64,000 nt of DNA, taken from positions 682,001 to 746,000 of the forward strand of contig JAUTDP010000016.1 of the NCBI GenBank assembly GCA_033439795.1, written 5' to 3'. A model generated the notes under the pieces. The model ran no database searches. It was not told the DNA's origin and saw only the letters and a program-made list of their open reading frames with translations. The DNA comes from Sordaria brevicollis. Taxonomy: Eukaryota; Ascomycota; Sordariomycetes; Sordariales; Sordariaceae. The translations under genes were made by a program, and so were the position numbers. Shown here in pieces: positions 53,913 through 63,551 of the stretch (position 1 is its first letter; each line of letters starts with the position of its first letter).

Positions 53913-56393
53913 TCATCGTATCCTTACCTCCCTCACCTCCTTATCCAACACCGGCGGCCAGCACCCAGCCGGCAATTCCTTCCTCTGCTCATGGTAAAAG
54001 CTCAGTTCCGTCACAAAGACACTTGTCACGCGCTCGTACAGCGGCCCACTTTCATCTTGGCCAGATTCTCGAAGAAGCAAGAAGTCAAAGTCGAGATAGT
54101 TCGACGAGCGGGGAAATCCCCACGAGTAGAAGTACAGCCCGAGCAAGGAGATGCGGTTCCCTTCCACCTCTTCGAACAGACCCGGCGGCAGGTCCTGTTG
54201 CGTCTTGCCTACCAGAAATGGCGGGGACACGTACTTCCAAGCCAGTGAGATGGTGTTGCGGTCTTGGACTTTGGTGCACACGAGTTCGGCGTCGAACACC
54301 GAGCTGGTGATGCTGAGGTAGTCGGGAAACTTGCCGATGATCTCGGAGCGCTTGAGGATTTCGTGGTGATCCTCGATCCAGTCTAGCGTCTTGTCCTTGA
54401 AGGCTAACTTGATGCTGACTGGAGTTTGGCTTGTTCGGAAACATTGATCTGCCATGAAGCGTCCGGGCGACACCCGAACATCGTGAGTTGGGAGGCTCTT
54501 CCACCCAGCCCAGGTCCAGCTGGGAAGAACTTCTCTGCGCGGTGATGGAATCTTAGAGCCATCTCCCACGGCATTGTTGTCAGGTTTCGCCATCCATTCA
54601 CCCTTCCAAAACAGGCTACCCAACAACTCACAAACACTAATCTTCGGATGCGTATCAACCTCAAAGAACACATCCCTATCTCCCGGCGGACAAGGCCGAT
54701 ACTCAAACTCCCTATGACTCTCCGGCACCCTCGGGTATTCCAGCCCCCGATACGGCAGCCCCCACACGAACCTCAACGGCGATTGCTCCCGAAAAGTCTG
54801 TATAATCCCCTTCATAGCATCCAACCCATCCATATCATACGACAGCGTCCTATTCATGAACCCGTCCACTCTTTGCCACACCGAACTCTCCCAGTCCCAG
54901 ACCACCGGATACGGAAACACCGCCTCCTTCTGGTCGATGGCCTTCCCTACTTCGTACCGCCGAGTGAGATGCTCCCGCTTTCGTCGAGGCTTCTGGTACC
55001 CCCATTTGCGGCCGTCAAAGTTGAGTTCGCCGGTGGTGTGCATCTCCTGGCATTGGAAGTAGACGTGTCGGTCGGAAAAGACGAGACGCCGCTTGGCGAG
55101 GAGGCCTTCTTGGTAGGTCCAGCCGCGGGAAAACCATTTGGCGTTGCGGATCTCGGTGTCGGGTGGGTTGAAGTAGATGAGCGGTAGCGATTTGAAGTTC
55201 TTGCCGCTACCACAGGGGATGGTAGTCCAGAGCTGTGGGACGCTGGGTGGGGAGCTAACGCCCGGAAGACCATATTCGGCGTCTTCGCCGGCTGCGCCGA
55301 TGATGGTGAGGACGGAAAGGGAGTAGATGCTACCCATGTTTTGGATCTGGATGTGTTTGGCGTAGGGGTCGTCTTGGGGGATGCAGTAGCGGTCTACCCA
55401 GAGGTAGGTGTACCCGAGGTTGAGGGTGACGAGCATGGCGTCGCAGACGATCTTGGGGAGTCGGTCGCCCTCGGGGAGTGTTAGTGGTGGTATTGAAGCG
55501 GCGCCTGAGGTACCCCAGACGTAACTTAGGGTGACGTATTGGGGCTTTCCAAGGCCGGCTGCTGGAACGATCTTTTTGGTGTGGCAGTCGATCAAGCAGA
55601 GTCCCGGGATGGTGTCGGAGAGGGGATATGAGGGCGTGTTGATGCAGGTTGAGTGCTCTGTCTCGCAAAAGTTCAACCACTCCTTGATGACCTCGTAGTC
55701 GACAGTATCTGACGGCCCTCGCTCCTCGCCGTGGTTCTGAAGCGGCAGGATGTAGTGAGTCTCTGACCACGTCCGGTGCAGCTTGCTGATCCAGGGGCTC
55801 CGCTGGTGGCCGTCTGGACACACCCTAAGCTCCAGGACATTGACATCGAAGAACCCTGGATCAGTGCTGGGGTCTCCGGAGGCGAAGTTGGTGATACCCG
55901 TCATTCGTCGAATCCCGGGCTCGATATAGCCATTGCTCGAGAACTCTTCCACCGGAAACCCCATCCTCGAAGAACAGGCGGCCAAGAAGGCGCACATGCG
56001 GCATGTATCGCGGTTCTTCATGCTCACCCGCCATGTCTGCTTCGGTTCCCAGCAAGGTCGTAAGGTGTGGAAGTCCAGATACGCTAGGAGGTTGAGGGTA
56101 CGCCATGAGCCTGCTTTGATACAACCCTTGGCTGGCTCGAAGATTCGCTGAAGATTGATCTTTTGACAGTCCTGACATAGCCCGAGGCCTTCGTTCTTCT
56201 CTTGCTTCCTGGTCGTGCACGCCTTCTTCAGACGAGTCGCTGTCCGATTTGCTGCGGTGAAGCAATTCCATGATTTGGAGTCGAGCCGTTCTTTGCTGGC
56301 ATTGGTGCTGGGAAAGGATAAATGATGGACTTCCAGAACCTCTTTATCCAGACCTTTGAGCTCCTCCGTCCGGGAATGGCGTGTCCAAGTCAT
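53913..56393 (-). CDS. HET-domain protein 3
   Basis: This intronless 826-residue protein starts at ATG 56393. CxxC motifs (LCQDC near residue 72, CRMCAFLAAC near 131) precede the HET core: YVTLSYVWG (286-294), YLWVDRYCIPQ (330-340) and IYSLSVLTIIGAAG. Then come SRGWTYQEGLLAKRRLVFSD, RTLSYDMDGLDAMKGII and SWTWAGWKS, ending in VREVRIR. The order and these blocks match HET proteins 1 and 2 over their whole length, so the three arose by duplication. It has a 60-residue N-terminal extension rich in Lys/Arg that the others lack. It is intact: no stop, no insertion. The probable role is non-self recognition and cell death after hyphal fusion. The reverse strand has long open frames caused by GC-rich third positions. 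Confidence 0.9.
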   Translation of the reverse strand: MTWTRHSRTEELKGLDKEVLEVHHLSFPSTNASKERLDSKSWNCFTAANRTATRLKKACTTRKQEKNEGLGLCQDCQKINLQRIFEPAKGCIKAGSWRTLNLLAYLDFHTLRPCWEPKQTWRVSMKNRDTCRMCAFLAACSSRMGFPVEEFSSNGYIEPGIRRMTGITNFASGDPSTDPGFFDVNVLELRVCPDGHQRSPWISKLHRTWSETHYILPLQNHGEERGPSDTVDYEVIKEWLNFCETEHSTCINTPSYPLSDTIPGLCLIDCHTKKIVPAAGLGKPQYVTLSYVWGTSGAASIPPLTLPEGDRLPKIVCDAMLVTLNLGYTYLWVDRYCIPQDDPYAKHIQIQNMGSIYSLSVLTIIGAAGEDAEYGLPGVSSPPSVPQLWTTIPCGSGKNFKSLPLIYFNPPDTEIRNAKWFSRGWTYQEGLLAKRRLVFSDRHVYFQCQEMHTTGELNFDGRKWGYQKPRRKREHLTRRYEVGKAIDQKEAVFPYPVVWDWESSVWQRVDGFMNRTLSYDMDGLDAMKGIIQTFREQSPLRFVWGLPYRGLEYPRVPESHREFEYRPCPPGDRDVFFEVDTHPKISVCELLGSLFWKGEWMAKPDNNAVGDGSKIPSPRREVLPSWTWAGWKSLPTHDVRVSPGRFMADQCFRTSQTPVSIKLAFKDKTLDWIEDHHEILKRSEIIGKFPDYLSITSSVFDAELVCTKVQDRNTISLAWKYVSPPFLVGKTQQDLPPGLFEEVEGNRISLLGLYFYSWGFPRSSNYLDFDFLLLRESGQDESGPLYERVTSVFVTELSFYHEQRKELPAGCWPPVLDKEVREVRIR

Positions 56394-57534
56394 GGTTCAG
56401 GGGCTGTTTTTGTTCGATATGGATCGCCTAAGCTGGTGTTAGCCTTATGGCATATGGATTTTGGCTGGATGATATTACCAATGTCGATGATACTTCTCTC
56501 TCAAGGAGACGGATGGACGGGTTCACGTTCCTTCGTTGTGGTTGAAAGAAGATTGAGTCGCACAACATGATGCCCAACCCAGCGAAATTCCGGCTGAAAC
56601 CCTAAGGGGCTCACCCCGGTACAGCGGTAACATCACCACCGTAGCCGAGAGCCAGTTGTACGACGATAGCTCATTAGCTGGAGCTGGAGATCTTTCATTG
56701 GCGGTTTGGAGCCGCTCCTCGTTACAGCCAACCGATCGCTGCCCGTAAGCGCCGACGACAAGCCCATGCCATTGGGACATGTCCTGCCTGTCCAGCTCGG
56801 GTCTGCTTCTTAAACGTACTGGCGTGCATACCTATTCATCTGTGTTGAAAGGAATAGTTTCTGTCCGGCTTCATTTGCGATGGGCGGTCATCATCACCGA
56901 CAATTGTCGTGACCTTCGATGACGGGAGGTGGGAGCTTTGTGGTGGTGTCGCTCATAAATTCGCTGTCGGGATTGTTAGGGAAAATTGTTAGTGCAGTCC
57001 CTTGTAATCCCGACTTTGCTCTGAGCGCACAGCGTTGAAATGTGGGTCATCCTGGCGGTTGAGGCTTGGCGCCTGCAGGCACGCATCTCAACCCCTGAAC
57101 TTCCCGTCGCCATGTCAACAAAAGCATCCAAAACACGCCATGGACACTCGGCCTTGACGCCTTCAGAAAACTGTACAAGCACCCAGGACAATCATTAAAA
57201 TACATTTAACTGGTCTTAGGAGATATTCAAACACGTTTGAGCTGTTCTGTACCACGATGGAAGCCCGTTGCTGCCCGGCCACGACGTCTGACATCAGTAA
57301 GCGCCCAGGCCATATTTCGACCCCAAAACCCTGGATCCGCATTCGAGGCTACGACTACGATGCTTACCCATTTTCGGCGTACAGTCAGCCCAGCCCCCCC
57401 CCCCCCCCCGAGTCTGACAGAGCCTTTATGATATGATTCATACTTCGTCGTGATGGCCCGAAACCCCAAATACTCTTGGAGACTTCCATGCTCCACAGAG
57501 CATCGAGAGTGATTGCAACTCGACGACGGGCACG
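56394..57534. other. Spacer with a run of 16 C
   Basis: No gene seen. A mononucleotide run of 16 C lies at 57394-57409. The sequence next to the HET 3 start is probably its promoter. Confidence 0.45.
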
Positions 57535-58713
57535 ATGAAGAACCGCAAAGCTTCTCAACAGAAGCCTTCTACCGGAGATATGAGGAAGACAGAGGCACCA
57601 GCATCGAATTGGGCGACCTACCTCGCCTCAACCACCGCCCAGAATGCTTCTTCTCGTGGGATCACGTATCTCGACATGCTCGCTACGCCCTTGACCGATG
57701 TCAACTCTCTTTCCCATCTAGACCCCAACACCTTGGCTCTCTCCATCGACAACAAAACCCCTTCCACCTCGGACTGGGAAATCATCAGTTCGCACTTCAC
57801 TAAGGTCCAGAAGCTCTACGTCTCAACGGGCGTCCTGGAGGAATGGCTCGACAATAACTTTCCCCTCCATTGGCCACTCGACCTCCTCGTCCTCTCCGGG
57901 GCAGCAACGACAGAAGTTACCACCCCCGCTATCCTCGAAGGACGTATTGAGCATATGGTCTTTTACTACTGTCACAACCTGCAATGGCAAGGTCTCGAAA
58001 ACTGGGAGTCGCTAGCGGACGTGCTTCCTTTCGTTGACGTCGGCGAGACCGAGGAGAAATGGGCTTTGAAGCTCGAGAACTGGACACCGAGGAAGTTCCA
58101 GAACAGAATGCTGAAGCACTATGTCCAGTCAAGACCGCAGCTGGAAGGCAAGCTGATGCCTACCAAGACCAAGACGTTGGAGATTCTAGGGAACAACGCA
58201 ATTAGCATGTTCATCGGGTTTTGTCTGGAGTGCTTCCCCGTTGCGGCCGGGTTGGAGAGCGTCACGCTTTCCTCTGGTGACAATAACGACGTGGGAGGCT
58301 GGATAGACGATGCTCCGGAGGAGGTCCTCTTTGCGACTTTCCTGATGGTTCTTGAGAAGCTGAAGGTCTCGAGGTTAAGTGTCGGGGAAAGACTGTTGAC
58401 TTCGAGAGATGGGCTGGAGACGCCGTTGTTGAAGAACTTCTTGCGGTTTCTGCCGTCAAAGCTGGAGGAGTTTCATTTCAGAGGACCGGTTGGGCTGGCG
58501 CAGTACGTTGACGAGTGGGTTGAAGCTTTGGGAGATAAGAAGGTGTTGCCTGCGTTGAAGAAGATGAGCTTCGTGCTTGATCGGACAAAGGATGGAGAGG
58601 AGCTGGATGAGAAGGCTCAACAGGATGCTAGGCTCGCGGCGGGGAAGCTTCGAGCAGCAGTTGCTACTAGAGGCGTTCTTGTGCAAGATTTTGAAGACCC
58701 GTGGAATTTTTAA
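57535..58713 (+). CDS. Hypothetical LRR-like protein
   Basis: This intronless frame of 392 residues starts at ATG 57535 (MKNRKASQQKPSTGDMRKTE). It contains many regularly spaced leucine-rich segments (LDLLVLSGAATTEVT, HMVFYYCHNLQWQGLENWES, LEILGNNAISMFIGFCLECF, LESVTLSSGDNN, LKVSRLSVGERLL, KLEEFHFRGPVG), as in irregular LRR proteins that often follow an F-box. No F-box is visible at the N-terminus, which is polar. The last part is a charged helix (EELDEKAQQDARLAAGKLRA). The probable role is protein binding; nothing more can be said. The first ATG of the frame is used. Strand-opposite frames are shadows. Confidence 0.68.
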   Translation: MKNRKASQQKPSTGDMRKTEAPASNWATYLASTTAQNASSRGITYLDMLATPLTDVNSLSHLDPNTLALSIDNKTPSTSDWEIISSHFTKVQKLYVSTGVLEEWLDNNFPLHWPLDLLVLSGAATTEVTTPAILEGRIEHMVFYYCHNLQWQGLENWESLADVLPFVDVGETEEKWALKLENWTPRKFQNRMLKHYVQSRPQLEGKLMPTKTKTLEILGNNAISMFIGFCLECFPVAAGLESVTLSSGDNNDVGGWIDDAPEEVLFATFLMVLEKLKVSRLSVGERLLTSRDGLETPLLKNFLRFLPSKLEEFHFRGPVGLAQYVDEWVEALGDKKVLPALKKMSFVLDRTKDGEELDEKAQQDARLAAGKLRAAVATRGVLVQDFEDPWNF

Positions 58714-59340
58714 CAATGGCATTTGGTGCCGTTATCGGGGTTTGGTTGACCGACGCAGTGAATGAGATGAAAGTTACAACGCGTCATGACCTCCTCCACC
58801 GCAAAGTTCGGCACACGTCCTTCAGGCAACTCCTTCCTCGTCCTTCTTTTTTTCTCTGCCCCGCTTTCTGCCTTGTTGCCTTTTTTCTTCAGAACAATCC
58901 TGCCCCACGACAGTCTTTCACTTCTTCCAACCCAGCCTTCATCACAGAACTTATCGCGAACTCGACGCAAATCTTCTCTCGCGGGATCTTTCTTTGCCCT
59001 TCGCCACGGTGCTGCTGTTGCTTCATACGGTGCTACCGTTCTGGAGATCACGGTAAGTTCTCTTACGTCCTTCCTTCAGAGGAGGTACGACCTTTTTCGG
59101 TCTCCAATCACTCCTCGAACTTCAGCTTTCTTGTAACCCCTTCCTAACCGCAAATCTAACCCATCTTGAGCACTTCAGGCTACCATATCCTTGATATCTC
59201 TTTGATATCGTTGAACCTTCGCGCCTTCTGCATCCTGTAAGTTTCCACATGCCTCCATTCTCGTCGTATACGCGTTCTAACAAAAACTTTTAACAAGATC
59301 ACATTCCCATCAAGCCGATCCATCCTCGTCGCAAACAAAG
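58714..59340. other. Promoter and spliced leader of Gag-like paralog A
   Basis: CT-rich leader, then a GTAAGTT donor at 59053 and a branch/acceptor-like TTTTAACAAG ending at 59297, giving a possible leader intron of about 245 bp just before the ATG at 59341. Paralog B has the same arrangement. Confidence 0.4.
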
Positions 59341-59754
59341 ATGGATCTCCACCCCAGCCACGACGCTGGCCCCGCCGACGTCCTCCGGCTCGTCCCCATC
59401 CCGCGGCTGCTGGAGGACTTCTCGAACTGGGTCGAGTGGGAGCACGCAACCTTCTTCCACCTCTCCTACTACAACCTGGCCGGCCTGGTTCTGGAGGAGG
59501 TGATCCCGGCGCCGCCGCGCGACTACAGCCGCGCCGAGCTCCGTCGCCGCCACCACGCCTACGCCATCATTTTCAGTGGCGTCCAGAACCTCATGCGCAC
59601 GTTGACGGAGGACTCAAGCTATGCGCCGGCGTACGTTTTGAGGGGTTGGTATGTTCGTGACTACAACCCTGCCGCGCTGTACAGGCACCTGAGGGATATG
59701 AGGTTCAGGATCATGATGGTTCGTCTTGACTGGTATGGTCCGAACTGGGTTTGA
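59341..59754 (+). CDS. Gag-like small protein A
   Basis: This 137-residue protein starts at ATG 59341 after an A-rich context. It belongs to a four-member local family with three shared motifs. Motif 1, residues about 16-45: LVPIPRLLEDFSNWVEWEHA then FHLSYYNL. Motif 2: RRRHHAYAIIFSGV. Motif 3: YNPAALYRHLRDM. This order (aromatic 'xxW' helix, L/Y-rich helix, 'HAYSII' helix, 'P..LW..I' helix) resembles the N-terminal half of Ty1/copia Gag proteins, the UBN2/DUF4219 type. A lacks the basic tail of B and D and has lost the Trp of motif 3. There is no reverse transcriptase nearby. Function unknown; a domesticated capsid-like protein is an inference. Confidence 0.7.
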   Translation: MDLHPSHDAGPADVLRLVPIPRLLEDFSNWVEWEHATFFHLSYYNLAGLVLEEVIPAPPRDYSRAELRRRHHAYAIIFSGVQNLMRTLTEDSSYAPAYVLRGWYVRDYNPAALYRHLRDMRFRIMMVRLDWYGPNWV

Positions 59755-60625
59755 GAGTTTGACTCTTTTGATCTGATGGGCAAGCGGGTGAGGGAAGGAA
59801 GTGCTTTAAGTTGGTTGCCCCTCAAGATACCTAGGTGATATCGGGAGATGAATGAGAGTACTAGGAAAAATCGATTAAAGTCCCGTGGCTTAAATTCTAG
59901 TTGTTTTCCAGGTCAGATTCCCTCATATGTGATGGTGATATTGATCGTGGTACCTACCTACCTCTAGTGATAACTAGAGGCACCTCTGGTGATAAAGTGT
60001 TTGAAGTACATGTACTGCCCATCCCATGCAGGAACCAGTTGCGTTGCTGTCGCGTGCCTTACATACAGCCCCGAACTGCGAGTCATGTAGGTGCTTTACA
60101 TGGAGCAGAGGCAAGCCAAACCCTACCATCGCTTCCTGCGTCTATGACATGACATCCACACCGCAGACATCAGTCACTGTAGGGCTGTTATGGAGACGGA
60201 CATGCATGAACGTTCAGTGGGTCGATGATTTCTCGTGAAAATGTCCCAACAATCCATGGGCGAGTGCCCATTCACTCAAGCCCCAGTTATCTTGCGTGCG
60301 ATTTTTGGTTGGTCACTTCTTCACGCCAGTAGTTCCAAATTTTAATTGCCCTAGTGTGGCCTCTCCTTCCCTCCTTCACTCGCCAAACCCAATTGGCAAG
60401 ATCTCCTGCGGTTCATTGCTACCTCTCTTTGGAAGGTCACTCCTTCTTCGTGCTTCACAAAGTTTTACGCTTGTACTTGACGAGAAAGGACTCAAGCTTG
60501 ACTCCGGTATCAGTCCCGCAATCTTCATCAGCACTCGTAAGTTCACCTACACGCTACCCTTCAGTCATCGCCGCAAAGTGTTCTAACAATCGGAGGTGAA
60601 CTGAAGCTGCGTCAATCCGTTCAAG
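59755..60625. other. Spacer and spliced leader of Gag-like paralog B
   Basis: No gene. A probable leader intron of B lies at 60537-60595: donor GTAAGT, branch TTCTAAC, acceptor CGGAG, 59 bp. The DNA before it is CT-rich. Confidence 0.4.
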
Positions 60626-61183
60626 ATGCCCGAGATCACATCATATTCCTCGTTTTCCGACCGCGCTTCGGCCCTCATGCCACAAATGAAGCTGGACAAG
60701 GACGACATTGCTTTCGATGCCCTCAGGTCCATGCCCATTCCCGAGCTGAAAGAGGACTTCACCAACTACGAGTACTGGCACCATGCTGTCTGGTTCCACC
60801 TGGAGTTCTACGGACTGCGCCCCATCGTCACCCACTTGAGGATGTACTTCCCCCATGGTCTTTGCGCCAACTACTTCGACAATGAGGAGCAGTATCAGCT
60901 TTTCCTGCGCCACAAGCTCCACGCCTATTCGATTGTCTACTCCAAGGCCGCCAACGTCATCGAGAAGGGCCCCCTGTGGCCCAAGCACTATGCCAAGCTG
61001 AACTTCTGTCCTGATCAGCTTATGGATGTCATTCTGGGGATGAAGGATTCTGTTATCCCTGTTCCTTCTCCTGCTTATGAGGGATACGTGGGACCTCAGT
61101 ATCTGAAGGCCAACTCGGGAGGTAACTCGAACAACACCTCAAATAACAAGTCGAAGAACAAATCGAAGAACAAGCGCAAGTAG
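60626..61183 (+). CDS. Gag-like small protein B
   Basis: 185 residues from ATG 60626 (context TTCAAGATGCC). Motif 1: SMPIPELKEDFTNYEYWHHA followed by FHLEFYGLRPIV. Motif 2: RHKLHAYSIVYSKAANVIEK. Motif 3: FCPDQLMDVILGM. The C-terminus is an Asn/Ser/Lys tail (NNKSKNKSKNKRK), the type of basic low-complexity end that often binds RNA. B is the most regular member next to D and has a probable leader intron just before the ATG. Flanking order A, B (+) then C, D (-) makes the cluster tail to tail. No enzymatic motif. The function is unknown; Gag ancestry is inferred from motif order only. Confidence 0.72.
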   Translation: MPEITSYSSFSDRASALMPQMKLDKDDIAFDALRSMPIPELKEDFTNYEYWHHAVWFHLEFYGLRPIVTHLRMYFPHGLCANYFDNEEQYQLFLRHKLHAYSIVYSKAANVIEKGPLWPKHYAKLNFCPDQLMDVILGMKDSVIPVPSPAYEGYVGPQYLKANSGGNSNNTSNNKSKNKSKNKRK

Positions 61184-61513
61184 TGGATACTACCATAGGG
61201 CTAAGGGTAAGGTACAGTGGGAGGTGGTAAAGAAGGGCCCGGAAGTATCCTTTAGGGAGGATATAGTGTACGGGTCATTGAGCATTCCTCCTAGGGATAA
61301 ACGTTACGTCAAGAGCAAAAGTTCTTTCAAAGGAACTTGTAATGGACCCCAGTGTACACCGAGTCCTACGTGACGCACGACGAATGATGTACAGGAAATA
61401 TGACGAGCCAAGATACCTACACCCGTCTTTGGTCCTCCCAGTATCTATTCCTCCTCTTTTCCCGCACGCTGGCTGGATGCCCCTCTGACAAAGAACGGGA
61501 GTTGTTTTGGGTC
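61184..61513. other. Short spacer between convergent paralogs B and C
   Basis: About 330 bp holding both 3' regions. A CTTTCAAAGGAACTTG segment near 61321-61336 is locally self-complementary. No gene. Confidence 0.4.
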
Positions 61514-61957
61514 TTAAATCGGCGGTAGCCGGGATGCTCCCAGGGCACAAATAGAGTCCCAAAGCAGCTTCGGATCATGTTCGCGATTCTCACGGATCTT
61601 GCTTCGCAGCTCATAGTTTTGGTCTGATATGAATCCCGGAAGTGCCGCTTTTGGAGGGCTGATCGCTGCCTCGGCCGACTTCCAAATCAGGGAGTAGATG
61701 AAAAGGCGGCGACGGTGAGTGTCCTCACTGCCATCACTTTTCAGGTGATCATGGGTACGAATGTACGGCGTATGTTCGTCCACCTGCTCTCCGATATAGG
61801 CGAGGTGTTTCTGGTATCGGAAGTAGAAGCGAACAGAGTGTTCCCACTCCGGGATGTTGTCGAGATCCTCTTTGAGCTTCACAACCGGAATCAGGTCCAG
61901 AGCGGTGTTGTTATACACGGCGTTTTTGACTTCGGGGAGCTTCATGGTTTCATCCAT
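61514..61957 (-). CDS. Gag-like small protein C
   Basis: 147 residues from ATG 61957. Motif 1: LIPVVKLKEDLDNIPEWEHS then FYFRYQKHLAYI. Motif 2: RRRLFIYSLIWKSAEAA. Motif 3: HDPKLLWDSICALGASRLPP. It has no basic tail. The strong acceptor TTACCTCTAG ends 7 nt before the ATG, so a leader intron probably exists; D also has exactly 7 nt between its acceptor and ATG. C is more diverged than the other three in motif 2 (FIYSLI for HAYSII) but keeps the W of motif 3. Function unknown. Confidence 0.68.
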   Translation of the reverse strand: MDETMKLPEVKNAVYNNTALDLIPVVKLKEDLDNIPEWEHSVRFYFRYQKHLAYIGEQVDEHTPYIRTHDHLKSDGSEDTHRRRLFIYSLIWKSAEAAISPPKAALPGFISDQNYELRSKIRENREHDPKLLWDSICALGASRLPPI

Positions 61958-62990
61958 CGTGTCCCTAGAGGTAAAGAGGGAATCAGCATCCAGTTAGAAA
62001 TGTCATAATGTCCAGGTCCTGCTCTTCTGACAGACAACCGATGTCAACTTCCATGTCATGTCTTTCGGGAACACTCACGCCTTGAAAGAGAGTAGATAAT
62101 GCGGCCTTGAAAACGGGGGCAAAGGCACCTAACACTTGAAGCCCAGTGCCGGTAGAGGTGTTCTTGATGTTTAGATGGCGAGGCCTAAGTAGCAGGATGC
62201 TTTAGACGTAAGATCAGGAGAATTGGCAGTTGATGTTCCTGGAAGTTTTGAAGAGGAAGAAATCGGTGTGAGGGTTGGGGAGCTGGAAGACAAACGACGA
62301 CATGTCGGGCGTTTGTCCACGGGTAGCTGCAGATATTTCACCGGGTACTGCCATATTGCTTGAAGTCCCGTCAGGCATCCACCTCCTGGCATCATTGAAC
62401 TCTTTCATCACGTGGAGTAACCTGTGGTTTTGCTTGGGTGACTTAATCCAGCTGGGATCAGGGGAACCGGCAAGCACATGGGATGTACAGTTCAAAACTT
62501 CAAGGAGGCAATGTCAACGGGAAGATGTCAACGAATCTTGTACCCAGCTTACTGGACTTAATGCCGACTTAATGGATGTTGAAATTGGGAATCTGAGAGC
62601 CGTGATATAGGAATTCTGACTGCCCCCACCCTTCAAGAATACCACAACTGACCTAAGCTTGAAGTACGCTCATTTTCTTCCTAGCTCCTCCGAAGTGTCC
62701 ATTTTGATGCGGACCTTGGACCCAACTCAACTCCTCATACCTCTAAACTCAACTACTCTCTCCTGAACCTCCACAGCAGACCTGGCGACGACCTTCCCCA
62801 AGAACTACCTTTGCAAGCCCTGTACAGGGCAACTTTCACCGCGAAGAAAATAGAGAGGGCGGGTTCATCGAGTCCGAACATCTCAGGTGCTAGGTCAATA
62901 CATGCATCAGTTTCATGTCGAATAGTTCGGTAATAAGGACGGATTCATCATACCAGTTTGTTATTCAGTGACTGCTGAAAGGTTCTGGCA
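61958..62990. other. Spacer between paralogs C and D
   Basis: Normal composition with only short non-ATG frames. It contains the leader and promoter of C and the 3' region of D. I see no decayed fifth paralog. Confidence 0.4.
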
Positions 62991-63551
62991 TTACTTGCGC
63001 CTGCGGTTGAAGGGAGGGGTCTGGGAAGCCTGACCCTGGGCTTGAGCTTTGCCCTGGGCCTGGGCTTTGCCCTTGGCCTTGGCCTCAACCTGGGCTTGCA
63101 GCTTGTCCTTCAGGACCTGCTCAACAGACGGAATGCGAGGACGAGTGCGGGCGTACACATCATGGATGTCGTTCCAGAGCTTGGCAGGGCTGTAGTGGAA
63201 CTCGTCGTCCTTGTTGAGGAACAGTTCCCGGTTGAGCACCCTGACAAAGGCATCGGAGACACCCTTGCTCTCCATCTTTGATGCGATGATGGAGTAGGCG
63301 TGTAAGGAGCGGAGCTCCAAGATCTCCCGCTCGGTTTCGTTTGAAGGCGCGAGCTTGTTGGTGGGAAAAGCGTTGACGAAGTCCGTCAACTTGAAGTAAG
63401 TCAAGTGGAAGCGGACTGCATGCGTCCACTGCCGGAAGTTCGAAAAATCCCCCGCCAGCTGCGGGATGGGGAGCAGCTTGAGGGGGTGACCCTCGTACGT
63501 CAAGGGAGGCAGCTCGTTCATCATCTCCATCGGGCCGGTAAGGAGATCCAT
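62991..63551 (-). CDS. Gag-like small protein D
   Basis: 186 residues from ATG 63551 (MDLLTGPMEMMNELPPLTYE). Motif 1: LLPIPQLAGDFSNFRQWTHA then FHLTYFKLTDFV. Motif 2: RSLHAYSIIASKMESKGVSD. Motif 3: YSPAKLWNDIHDVYARTR. A Lys/Ala/Gln repeat tail follows (KAKGKAQAQGKAQAQG) and the protein ends NRRRK. D matches the copia Gag pattern best: W near the start, a predicted helix pair, then 'LW..I...Y'. An in-frame ATG at 63704 would add 51 residues, but an acceptor with branch point (CTCTAACACTAG) 7 nt before 63551 marks the upstream part as leader intron. Function unknown; the basic tail suits RNA binding. Confidence 0.75.
   Translation of the reverse strand: MDLLTGPMEMMNELPPLTYEGHPLKLLPIPQLAGDFSNFRQWTHAVRFHLTYFKLTDFVNAFPTNKLAPSNETEREILELRSLHAYSIIASKMESKGVSDAFVRVLNRELFLNKDDEFHYSPAKLWNDIHDVYARTRPRIPSVEQVLKDKLQAQVEAKAKGKAQAQGKAQAQGQASQTPPFNRRRK

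Noticed and set aside
54648..55821. Long open frames opposite HET 3
   Set aside because: Shadows of the HET 3 coding strand; low-complexity Arg/Pro/His composition.
57394..57409. Run of 16 C
   Set aside because: Simple mononucleotide tract with no associated feature; could also be length-inaccurate in assembly.
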